Shown here: piece by piece, positions 35,801 to 46,000 of the stretch | Layout: each line of letters opens with the position of its first letter | Numbering within the stretch: the first letter of the stretch is position 1 | Assembly (NCBI GenBank): GCA_025618425.1 | Contig: CM046844.1 | Span: 4,527,177 to 4,591,176 of the forward strand | Direction: 5' to 3' | DNA: 64,000 bases | Source: Heliocidaris tuberculata | Lineage: Eukaryota > Echinodermata > Echinoidea > Camarodonta > Echinometridae | Made by a program: the position numbers and the translations under genes | Notes under the pieces: generated by a model | Told to the model about the DNA's origin: nothing | Databases searched by the model: none | What the model saw: the letters and a program-made list of their open reading frames with translations, nothing else

Positions 35801-37191
35801 TGGCAACTCATAGCTTTGAAAGCATACAGATATTACTGGTTTCAGATCCATGGTAACCAACATCATTCTTTTTCAAGGCACTTATAGGAGAAGAAGAAGA
35901 AGTTATTAAAATCCCAAATGAATATTGTTAACTTTGATGTTATTTGCCATTTATTGTGATGAAATGTTATGTTATTCTTCCATAACTCACATTTACTAGG
36001 ACCTTGAGATCCAGAAGCAGAGGAATGATGAATTGATATTGAAATACAAGCAGGAATTAAGCAGTACTGAAGCTAAGGTGAGACTTTGTTTAGCAGGATC
36101 ACATCTTTGAATCAAAGTACAAGACAATCTCTTACTAAAATATGTTATTCTTATACTTTTTGCAACAATTTCCTGGGTTTTAGGACCTATCATGAACATT
36201 AGGAATAGACAATTATCTGTGATTTTGATAAACATTTGTGAAATGTAGTACAACCAAGTATAACCAAGATCTATGTATTCTAGCATTTTTGTTCATATGC
36301 TGTGAAAAAAAACAAAAATGAAAATAGCTGAACACTAACATTGCACCGTTAATGAGTAAGTGGGTAGCAATTTGTCAAAAACTTGAATAGCAGAGTAACT
36401 CCAAAAATTCAAATATCTTTTCCATACAGTCTTGACTTGTATTTGAGTATGTTCGATTTATCCATTAATGACTTCTTGTACATGTTTTGTTAGATGAAAG
36501 GTAGCATCCAACGCGAGAGGGATTCACTGAAGGCTCGATTAGACAGCCTAGAGAGGGAGCTCTCTGATTCTAAGAAATTGTCAAGTGATCATGAGAAGGG
36601 CTTGAGGGAAGAGATAGAGAGTCTACAGAGGATTATTGCTGAGCTCAGGAAACAACTTGGTAAGGAGTGTAGTAGAATAGATGTATCTTGAGGTGGCTTT
36701 TCAAGCACTAGCAGCACAGACTGTCACAAAATACTAACTCGCTACATTTTATTATTATAATGCATTTATACTAGAGAAGATGGTTGATATGTTCACAGCG
36801 AGTTAAATTGCCTGAGTACCAAACAAAAGAATATCATTCAATATGATTATTATTGTTTATCAATCATTTGATATGAATTGTTTTACTAGTTTTTAACATA
36901 CTTGAATATTCCATATAAGAAGAGAAAATATGTAATTATGCAATGCCTAGGTATATTTTATCTAACCATTCCCTTTTTAAAAAAAATGCTGATGTATAAT
37001 ATTACCTTTATTCCTCTTCACTATTATATTACTACCTGAAATTCTACCAAGCTTTAGATAGTAGGAATATATTTGTTTAGTCATGTTCTAGTTGTCCTTT
37101 GGGCTATGCTATAATCACTCTCACTCTCTCTTTATATATCTCTCTCTCTCCCTATATATATATCTCTCTCTCTCCATATATATCTCACTCC

Positions 37192-37248
<57 letters not shown>

Positions 37249-38331
37249 CCTTGTCATTTCCAGCTCAAGGAGATAGCCGCAGTGCAGATGAGGTTCAAGC
37301 AATGAGAGCAGAATTACAGGAAGCAGAACAGGATTTAGCATCATCACAGAGAGATAAACTAGAGCTACAGAAGAAACTAGATCAGACCAAAGAAGAGGTA
37401 TGGTCCTACTCAGTAGTTTCTCTCCTAATGTTGAAATTTCAATATTTTGGACATTTGAATCTAAAAGTTGATAGAGAAAGACTCTTATGTATAAAATTTG
37501 TTATACAAAAGCATTTGATTAATAAAAAGTTGTTACAGAAAAATAAAAATTTAAAATTGTTGTAGAAATACATGTGAATAGAAAAGTTGTTTTTAAAAGT
37601 ACATTTGGAATGAAAATTGCTATAAAAAGACATTTAGATATGGAAGTTGAGAAATTCATGGATATTGATAGTGGGTTTTTACTTTTCTATGATATATTTA
37701 CAGGATTTGATATATTAACAAGTAGGATGAAAGTTTGCTCATGTCTTCATTTCAAAGGTCATATTGTGTTTCCTTTATGACATGACATTATAATATAATG
37801 GAAAAGCGAATTATTGGTCCTGACAGCTCACATACAGTACATAAATACATTTGCATTTTCTGTGTTTTAAGTATTTGATAGATTAGTATAAGATATTTTG
37901 ATTGACTCTCTATCCTTGCCTTTATTTTTGGCTAGGTTGCTTTCCTGCAAGAGACTGTACATAGAGAGTGTGAGGAGCGTCTAGAGTTGACAGAAGCTCT
38001 AAGCAAAGCCAGAGAGCAGCTTCTAGTTCATCAACGAGGCACGTCCATTGCCAACAGCGGTAGCAGCTCTGGACGATCACACTCTCAGCTAAGCCTAGGT
38101 GGTAGCTCATCATCGCCACTCCAGCCGGCAAGCCCCAAGGGGAATCCCGCAAGTGGGTTTACAAGTAGCTTGAGGAGGGGTAGTGGTGGAGAAAGACAGT
38201 CAGGGGGACAGATTGGTGGTAAGGGTGCAAGGCAAGCAGGGTCAGGGGGTGGAGGAAGTTTAAATGATAGTAGGAATAGAATAGCAACGGTTCTAGGAAA
38301 GAAAGAACTGAAGATTCAGATAAATCCATGA
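26888..38331 (+). CDS. LEKR1: LEKR1-like coiled-coil protein
   Basis: Thirteen coding exons: 26888-27037, 27452-27585, 29393-29512, 29893-30068, 30868-31053, 31549-31630, 32120-32404, 33788-33881, 34579-34665, 36000-36077, 36494-36659, 37264-37397 and 37936-38331. All join in phase with GT-AG borders, giving 695 residues. Human LEKR1 is of similar length (about 690, from memory). The N-terminus has HPLPNEIQEM and then C31-K-F-C34-GVSYLIHHE, followed by almost continuous heptad-rich Glu/Lys/Gln/Leu coiled coil. An HRIEQLKQSF block and the C-terminal LQETVHRECEERLELTEAL block are further landmarks. The last ~90 residues are Ser/Gly-rich and disordered. The ATG has A at -3 (ACAAAGATGT), and the exon begins at an acceptor ending at 26805, so a 5'UTR exon lies upstream. 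The function is not established; coiled coil implies a scaffold or cytoskeletal role. The name rests on recall of the family motif. Confidence 0.8.
28231..28274 (-). ncRNA. hammerhead ribozyme motif (Penelope type), copy 1
   Basis: Minus-strand copy of the motif described at 28937-28980, with identical core, stem II and helix III palindrome. It is antisense to LEKR1. Confidence 0.6.
28653..28696 (-). ncRNA. hammerhead ribozyme motif (Penelope type), copy 2
   Basis: Second minus-strand copy, 422 bp after copy 1 and identical to it over the motif. Confidence 0.6.
28937..28980 (+). ncRNA. hammerhead ribozyme motif (Penelope type), copy 3, sense to LEKR1
   Basis: Parts in order: stem I strand UUCUC (28937-28941); core CUGAUGA (28942-28948); stem II GAUCAG/CUGAUC (28950-28955 with 28962-28967) around loop AGCAUA; GAAA (28968-28971); palindrome ACGU (28971-28974); cleavage-site C28975; stem I return GAGAA (28976-28980), a perfect 5-bp match. 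Helix III is only the self-complementary ACGU, as expected for hammerheads that act as dimers. The oddity is C28949, one extra unpaired base between the core and stem II, so activity is uncertain. Confidence 0.62.
32751..33167. mobile_element. TTAA-flanked MITE, copy 2
   Basis: Ends are TTAACCCTTTCAGGACA and TGTCTTGAAAGGGTTAA, inverted repeats including TTAA at both edges, as in piggyBac-type insertions. 417 bp. It shares most of its length with 18371-18786. It lies in LEKR1 intron 7. Confidence 0.8.
34831..35452. mobile_element. MITE with AAGCCCACCGCACACTATACGAT ends, interrupted
   Basis: The left end, AAGCCCACCGCACACTATAC, matches the inverse of the right end once the element at 35234-35433 is ignored: GATCGTATA continues as ATGTACAGTGGGCTTA. 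It sits in LEKR1 intron 9. Confidence 0.65.
35234..35433. mobile_element. MITE with GGCCCGAATTCACAAAGGAGG ends, nested
   Basis: Exactly 200 bp. The inverted ends are GGCCCGAATTCACAAAGGAG and CTCCTTTGTGAATTCGGGCC, flanked by ATA on both sides. Inside are two further GGTTTAAACCATGG-type palindromic blocks. It inserted within the right terminal repeat of the older element at 34831-35452. A partial relative of the end (TTTGTGAATTCGGGTC) occurs at about 25542. Confidence 0.75.
37110..37258. repeat. (TC)n/(TATC)n microsatellite before LEKR1 exon 12
   Basis: It forms an unusually long pyrimidine tract directly upstream of the exon 12 acceptor (CATTTCCAG, exon from 37264). Length variation here could affect use of that splice site. 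Confidence 0.9.
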
Positions 38332-38800
38332 CAATAAGGGATAGATGTAGAGGGATGCAGATCTACCAAGGGGCACTGTGGGAGTAAGACAAAGATGGAC
38401 AGGTGATGGAGGAAATTAGAATGATAGTAGGATTAGAATTGCCATGTTTCTAGGGAAGGAAGAACCGAAGATTCACATCAGTCCATGACATAGGTATGCA
38501 GATCTACCAGGGGACAATCTTGGAGTAAGGCAGAGAGGGCAAGGTGATGGGCGAAGTTTGAATGACAGTAGGAATAGAATAGCGACAATTCTAGGAAAGA
38601 AAGAACTGAAGATTCAGATCAATTCAGGACAGTGAGGGGTAGCAGCGGAGGGGTGCACACTGGTCTATCAGAGGGGCACTCTGTGGAAGACAAAGATGTT
38701 AGAACAGTGTTAGAAATTTGAATAGTAGGATTAGAATTGCAACGTTTCTAGGGAAGGAAGAACTGAAGAATCAGTGATAGTCATGATCATGAAGAGATTG
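38254..38800 (+). repeat. tandem decayed copies of the LEKR1 C-terminal coding segment
   Basis: The final coding stretch (38254-38340) is followed by three imperfect copies at about 38410-38493, 38552-38642 and 38711-38795. Each contains AGTAGGA(A/T)TAGAAT, TTCTAGG(A/G)AAG(A/G)AAGAAC and GAAGA(T/A)TCA. The spacing is ~145-157 bp. The copies lie in the 3'UTR, past the stop. They show that the end of the gene was duplicated after or with its stop codon. Confidence 0.8.
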
Positions 38801-39305
38801 TGTAAGCAGATGAGGAGTTGGAGCTAGGTGGCTTGAATTTTTTTTTTTTCTGGTGCTAAAAATATCCTTGTATGTAAGCATTCAGGGGGTCTTTGGTCAT
38901 ACATGTAACTTCTATCTGAAGGTAAATGAGGATTGATGCTTTACCGAAGGCCACTGGCCCATTGACTTGATCTCAAACCCAGGATACAATGTTCTAAGAT
39001 AATTCCTGTATCCACTAAGCCAGTTTAGAGAAGGATGTTGCTGCATATAGAGCAAAATGGGGATTTAGTGTCTTCAAAAATATATAACAAGAAGAAGAAG
39101 AAGAAACTGAAGGACAAGAATTATAAGATTGTTTACTGATTTTTATAGTAAGATGGGATTTTGATGAATTAATCATAATTATTTATTGATATGTTTATTG
39201 TGTGTTAAACAAATTAGTTCATGATTTTGTACATGCAGGCAGAGTGCGACCATCTCATATGGGTTATTATGTTTACATTTCTTTGAACCATGGAATGCAT
39301 GTGAT

Positions 39306-39600
39306 CAGGGTGTCGTGGTCTAGTGGATACGTTGCTGGACAGTGGGTAAGATAGATTTCGGTTCGAGTTCCAGCCACGGTACTAATAGTCTTTTGTCATT
39401 AATCTACATTGGTCACTCTGAACCCAGGTGTAGTAAATGGGTACCTGGTAAGAGGTGACTCCTTTAATGTTTTCAGTGCCTTCGAGCCGCTGGGCTAAAG
39501 AAAAGATCACAAAAGTACATGTAGTACTTTGTAGGGCTTTGAGCATCCGCCTTTTATAGATGTGTGCATGGTATGAATGTGGCTCTTATTATCATCATTA
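39306..39600 (+). repeat. tRNA-derived SINE
   Basis: An A-box-like GTCGTGGTCTAGTGGATAC and a B-box GGTTCGAGTTCC are 40-50 nt apart. A non-tRNA body follows (GGTACCTGGTAAGAGGTGAC, CCTTCGAGCCGCTGGGC). The tail, GGGCTTTGAGCATCCGCC, then runs into ATTATCATCATTATG. It lies in the LEKR1 3'UTR in the same orientation. Confidence 0.8.
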
Positions 39601-40231
39601 TGATAAAACTGTGCTTGTTATAAGCAGGCTTTTTGTGTTTGTTATTGCGACCGAGTGAATTACCTCATCCAAGCTGATATGAGGAGCGGTCTTTTATATT
39701 CCTCCTCATAAACCACAGTACATATTGAGCGTTTGCATGATACCAAAAATATAAGTGCTTCACAATTATTTAACCAAATATATGAATTGATTTGAGAATT
39801 ATGTTGAAGAGTTGATATCAATTACTATAAAAAAATTGTGCCATTTTTGCTTCGCTCTTCACTGGTGCAAAAATGAATGATAAACTGAGAATCCGTCCAA
39901 TACATGAATTACCCACCAATCTATTGAGTATAAAGATATGTATTTATTATTTTGTACACCAGATAAAGAATGAATCTTTTTCATGTGGTTAGTCTGCTCT
40001 GAAAAGATGAACAAGTGTGGTATGATCAACAAGCTGTGATTATATGTAAAGTTTATTTTAATTTTTAATTTTTTTGGGCAGGATGATGATAATGATGATG
40101 AAATGTGGAATTTTATGTGACTAGTGATGTGATTGCATGTATGAAAGAGACTTTATATATATATGTATAGAAAATTGTGTATTTGTATGTGGTGTATAAA
40201 TATTTCAATCGTATTCTTTTGTCATCAAGTC

Positions 40232-40237
40232 AATAAA
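40232..40237 (+). terminator. LEKR1: candidate LEKR1 polyadenylation signal
   Basis: AATAAA about 1.9 kb after the stop, followed by an A-rich stretch and then T/G-rich sequence. It would place the C-terminal tandem copies and the SINE in the 3'UTR. Confidence 0.5.
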
Positions 40238-42014
40238 ACAAAAAGAAAGAAACCAAATGAACAATGTAGATTTATGCATTACATTTCTTGGTCATTTCTG
40301 TGAAATATTATATCACCAAATACATGCATACTATTATTTTAAAGGTTGTTTCGGAAATGGGTATTAAAGTCAAGGGTTGCTTTCTTATATTTTTTTGTTT
40401 TTTGAATACACCTTTAAGGATAGAATGCAACCCCTACAAATGCTTGCTACAAAAGGCCCATAGTTTTAAGAAATCCATGTCTAGTTTAATTTTCTTAAGT
40501 TTGTAATTTATTCGCTACTGACACATCTCCCTGCCACTTTTGCAGAACTTCTTTTCCTCATTCTCTCTCCCTTATTTCTATTTCCTCTCTAGCTCACATC
40601 CTTCCTCTTTTCATCTCTTTTGAACCTTCTTTCTCATTCTCTCCCTTACTCTTTCTTTCAATCCACCTCTCACCATTTCTCCATCTCTCATGGACCTTTC
40701 TCTTTTCTTCACAACTCAACCCTTCCTTGCTCTCTCTCCATAACCGTCACTCTATCTCTCTCTCTCCAGCTGTTTAACCTTCTTCAGTCTCTTTCTTTCT
40801 TATACCTTACGCACAAGATGTATTTAGTTCAACCACTTCATGCCCACTTCTAACAACCATACCTACATAAAAAGTGTAGGCAATTGCCATCTGCCCTTCA
40901 ATACTTGTTAATTTACTCCTATAGCAAGCTTAAACACCATGGCTGTAGTATGTTGATATAATGTTCCTTTCACTGAGAAAAGCCAGTGTGCACTACATCT
41001 GAATACCCTGACCATCAGTCATTCATTCCAATATGCCTATTAGCCTTTACCCTCACCCGAAATCAATAAGGAAAATCACAGACAAAAGGAAACAACATTT
41101 CAGTGGACACATTCTACTTTTGACAAATTTACTTGCAAAAACCACTCAACTATAATGAAAAAAATGAGCACAAACTATTTACATTACAATATAAATGATA
41201 AGTTGATAATCTACCACTAATGCTAACCTATGCTTAGAATTTTAGTATTCTACAAAAAATTCATCCATAAACCCAATTCTTTTACTAATGTAAATTAGCC
41301 ATCGCTATTTGATAGAAAGTAAATATTTTAACATTCCTTCATGTAGGTAGGTAGCACTTTGAAATAAACGAGTGCAGACTGGATCAGGTTGCTAAAAGAG
41401 AAAAACATAATTCCAGTGCAAGTATTGCATGACTTTGGAGGAAATGTTTGTATTTTTAATGAAACGACATAATTCACAAAAAATACAAAGTGATGACCAG
41501 TCAGACATTAGCAGATATAAACGGAATAATTATAGAGTTCAATTTCGAGTTCGAGTTTTAACACCAGTCCAATGTTAATGTTTCAACAAAAACAAGTATA
41601 ATTCTCTCATACTTAGGATATCATATTCTTTCATGTACATGTACATTCTCAAACATTTGGGCCAATCCTTCCCACAAGTCAGTGATGAGACCCTCTTTAT
41701 GAACTTAAAAATTAGCTAGTCCATTCATGAGGTAATACAAGGTATGGAATGCAACAGTTAAATCAGACTGGAATGGACTCTGGAGTCTGACTATCACACC
41801 ATGTGTACTGCATTGTTGAATACATAGAAAAAGCGTCAAAGTCAATATCATTTCTATCTTTCACCTATGGGAAAATTCTACTTTCCTACCAGCCACTCTC
41901 TCACCTTGATACTGTTGGACATCATTAACATGTATTTTTGTATACGTGGACACACTGACACAGAGTAAATAATACTTGACTTACTTTCCGATTTCAGCAG
42001 ACGATGTAACAGGT
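40238..42014. other. intergenic between LEKR1 and PCLAF 3' ends, no gene recognised
   Basis: A CT-rich stretch (about 40540-40810) produces spurious Ser/Leu-rich frames. Nothing else stands out. Confidence 0.5.
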
Positions 42015-42236
42015 ACTATATCGGGGTTCCCACAGGAATTTGAGAACCAAATTCCATGCTCTTCAATAACCCACGGAGTGATATTATTTCATGTTTTCCA
42101 TAGCCACAGACGGCCCACACCCACAATAAATTTCCATGACTACGGGAGATTTTTTTTTCCTCTCCATTTTCCGGGACTTTCAAGAAGAATTTATTTTTCC
42201 AAGACTCTCCAATGACCATGGGAAACCTGATATAGT
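42015..42236. mobile_element. MITE with ACTATATCGGGGTTCCCA ends
   Basis: ACTATATCGGGGTTCCCA on the left pairs with TGGGAAACCTGATATAGT on the right. The interior is rich in TTTCCATGAC-type blocks. 222 bp, between the convergent LEKR1 and PCLAF genes. Confidence 0.65.
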
Positions 42237-42608
42237 TCATTGTTTCATACCTTACAATGCATTCTTTACGCAGTCCTATACATGTATTCTTCAACATGAC
42301 CCTAGATCTTCCTGAAGACTCCTTCTAAGCTTTGTTTTAAGTGCTTCCCTGAGGTGTCTAGAATGAGAGCATGGCTTTGGTAGTACTGTAAAGCCAGAAT
42401 CTTTCATGAATTAATAACGATGTCAGTTTCTGATTTAATCATTCTGCGGCATGAAACTTTTGCAAATCTTACTCACTCATTCACAAGAAAGTTAACCGTT
42501 TCACAATACCAGAATTTTCCCTCTCAGCCTGGTGGATGGATGTTATCGCTGTTAATTCAGCCCCTACATTCCAAAATACAGAATCTGCCAGCCCTAGACT
42601 AATAGCAC

Positions 42609-42711
42609 AGTGGAACCTCGCTATAAAGAGCTCTGATATCACAAAATTTTTTATATAACAAGGTTATTTTCATGGTCCCACGGTCCTCGTTCTAGTGAGT
42701 TTCCACTGTAC
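42609..42711. mobile_element. short element with pogo/Tigger-like ends
   Basis: It begins CAGTGGAACCTCGCTATAA and ends GAGTTTCCACTG. The CAGTNGAACCTCNNTATA consensus is familiar from pogo/Tigger MITEs, from memory. Only ~100 bp remain. Confidence 0.45.
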
Positions 42712-43061
42712 AAAACTAAATTAGGCTAGACAACTGGCAGATCACAGGTATTTATATAGGCTTGTACATACCCCAAGACTGTAATAGGCCTAGCTAGGAA
42801 TGTTGGGGCCAGCAATGATTTGATTGTCACAGCCACTTTAGCCAGATAAGCAGGTCAGCAGGGACTGCCACCATCATGATACCATTTAACAAGCACATAG
42901 CCAGTTCTATACCTATGGAAGTGCCAGAACATTAGAGGTAAATGTAATCAAAATCTCCTGCAGTGGTCTGAACGACTCTCCATCCTAAGAAGATACTATT
43001 CTCATGTCATTTGGGTTCATATATTGACATTTTGTCCATCTGAGCTGATATCAAACATTAT

Positions 43062-46000
43062 CTACTCATCGTCATCTTCGCTATCGCTAATGCATTTGTT
43101 CCTCTTGAAATTCCTTGAGGGTGCAGGTTTCTCTTCTTCCTCTTCTTCACTTTCTTCCTCAGCTTGCTCCTCCTCTTCCATCTGCTCAGGTTTTTGTTCT
43201 TGAGATGACGAGCTTCCTCCAGCCTCTTCTTCTGTCCTGTAAATGGTATGAACAGCAAAAACACCAAGAGTTTTTGAGCAGTGAAAAAAATATGCAAAAG
43301 CAGTGACCGGTTTAGCCCTGCAAAGCAATGAGAGAGCTTTGGTACACTAAAGAATAGCTTTGATAGATACACATTAAAAATATATGAAGCATTTTTACAC
43401 TGTTTTAAAGTCACAATGCTGAGCTCAACATCATACTGCATAATATTCAACAAGAGGATCAAATTAAAAAAAAAAATGCATAAAGGCTTGGGGCAATTTT
43501 GCTGACAGAGATATTGAAATGATCCTTGTAGACCTTAAAGAAATCCTTGTAATCTTTGTTCTAGAGAACATGTCATCTGTTGAGAACCAGAAGAGTGTTG
43601 AAGAGAAGGTTGAGTTCTGGGAAAGGTGAAAAATAATTTGTGAGCTTTCTCATTCCTTTTATGTCAATTTGGAAGAATATCATAATAGAAATATGTCCCC
43701 TGAAAAGGATTGCTCTTCAAATGCCCTCATATCCCAAATATGACGAAAAATAGGTGAAGTGTTCAGGCCGAACATTCATGCCACATGTGTATGCAGTCCC
43801 ATATACCAATTTCTGCATGCAGTGAATATATATGCTTTTCAGTGAGATTGGGTCAATTTCTTATCGTTTTGAATGATTCCAAAACCCCACAGTATACACC
43901 AGTTCTAATGTACACATGATGAACCTTTCCGAATTACTTTTGCGACATTTTCTTTCACAATAATTGCATGACCGGGGGGGGGGGCGTTTCATGAAAGCCC
44001 ATGTCTGCGCACTCATTCATTTTACATGCAGTTCGGGAGTTTTGACATGAAAGACAACATTTTGAGGCTTGTGAATAAAATATCTGAAATAAGACACTTT
44101 TTGAATATTTTGACTCGTTTTTTGCATGAATACCTATATCTATGATAAAGATGAAAAGTTTGTGTTCGTTGCGTGTTTTGTTTTATCAAAATCCCAGTTA
44201 CGCGTGTGCACAGAGAAGGGCACTGTGCTGACTTGGGCACTCTAGCCATACTTTCTTACAGACAACCTATTTTGTTAAAATCTTAAAAAAGCACCCAGAG
44301 GAAAGTAATATTTGACGATTGTACAAGCCACTCATTAAAAAAACAAAAAAACATTAGCCTCATATGTCAAACTTGTTTGACATAGCAGTGAATAATTTAC
44401 CTACCAAAATTTGAATAGCAATTTCAGTCAGCAGACGAATATTTTGTTAAAATTTTACACAGTTCAATGTAGCAAACTGCCATACACATCTGTAAATTTG
44501 TGTAGCAATCATACCCAAAATGTGTCTGCTATGCTATACCCGGTAAATTATTCCCTGCAGTGGCCTGCACGAAATGAAGAACTTACTCCCGAAAGTATAC
44601 TCTTCAACAGACCGGTTCTGTAATGTCTACAAATTTACGCACATTTCTTCTCTGAGCACCTAGTGACAAGCTATTCCATTAAACTGCTTTTTATAAATGA
44701 GCCTCAATGCTTGGAATCCAGTTTGCATACATTACCTGTTGCTATGTCCGGCAAGCTTTCAGGTTGTCAAGAACAACCTTTGTTTGAAAGGTATGTATAA
44801 AATTTGCATTTGCAGTCTATTATACAACGCACAAATTTGATACAATAGGATTTGCTACTTTTGAGTAATTATCAATCATAAGTGTCCAAACGTACAGACC
44901 TTTCTACATCTTTGCTGCTGCAGGGTCCATCTTCGGGGTCTTCATTCTCTTTCCCTGATGACGATGGCGATGTTATTGTGAAGAACTTACTGATTGACTT
45001 TTGCCATTCTGGTGTGGGTTGTGGATTTACAGGATTCCCACCGCTGTATTTGTCCCTCTTTCCTCCTGGTTTAAATTAAACACAAAAAAATAGATCAACC
45101 GAACATCGATCTAGTCCAGGCTGATCTAGGCCACCACGTTTTGGGGAAATTGTCACTAATGAACTTTCAAGAGTGGATATTGGACTTACAATGCTTTGTT
45201 CTTTCCCATCTTGCATGGATATATATGTCAAATTTACAAAAATATTGTATGAAAAAAGTAGACACTCTTGGTTTAAACAAATTGTTAATACTCAAATTTG
45301 TGGGTAATTTTATTGCCAACAGCATGGATGGGGTTTGAACATTGAATCCCTTTTTTTTTTGCCGAACACCTGAAAGCTTACATGTACATTTTGTTCAACT
45401 GCAGTGACACTTAATAATATCATTATACATGCCTTTGCATGGATGCGGGCTAACTCGGCACTAGGGCGAACTTGGCCTTGGCGGAAAATCGCCGCGGAGT
45501 GAGCCCAGAGACTTAGAGTGATCGCAAACACTTGTGTTGAATTTCGCATTCAATTACACATTTCAAAACACTTAAATTCAAATTATTTGATATCAATGTG
45601 TAAAATGATTAGCAAAGAAGTAATGTTGACAATTTCAAGAAGTAAAATTATGCAAAACATGAAATTTAAGGCTAAAAAAAGGGTACAGTGCGTAGCGTGG
45701 ACTTCAACTCTCGAAACATAGTCACCGCGCAGTGCCGAGTTCACCCTAGTGCTAAGTTAGCCCGACCCCCTTTAGACATATATATGCAATACTGCCTTGA
45801 TAACACTTTGATTTTGATGTGCAGCAGTGATTGTTCACCATAGCTCTACATATGAGCCTGATGAGGTAGATTATACTAGGATTCATATCATTCCTTGTGT
45901 CTGGATTAACACTGCCTTAACCTTACCTGATGAGGGAGACATCACAGATGCACCACGCGTGGGAGCTAGAGCTTTCCTTGGAGCTTTCGCTGCAACAGCT

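Noticed and set aside
37092..37565. 157-codon frame spanning the TC-rich tract
   Set aside because: Its first half is translated microsatellite (Ser/Leu). The real content is LEKR1 exon 12, which begins at the 37264 acceptor.
43058..43462. Alternative minus-strand frame overlapping PCLAF exon 4
   Set aside because: Lys/Arg-rich shadow of the acidic Glu-codon tract in another frame. The exon 4 frame that joins in phase to the PIP-box exon is the correct one.
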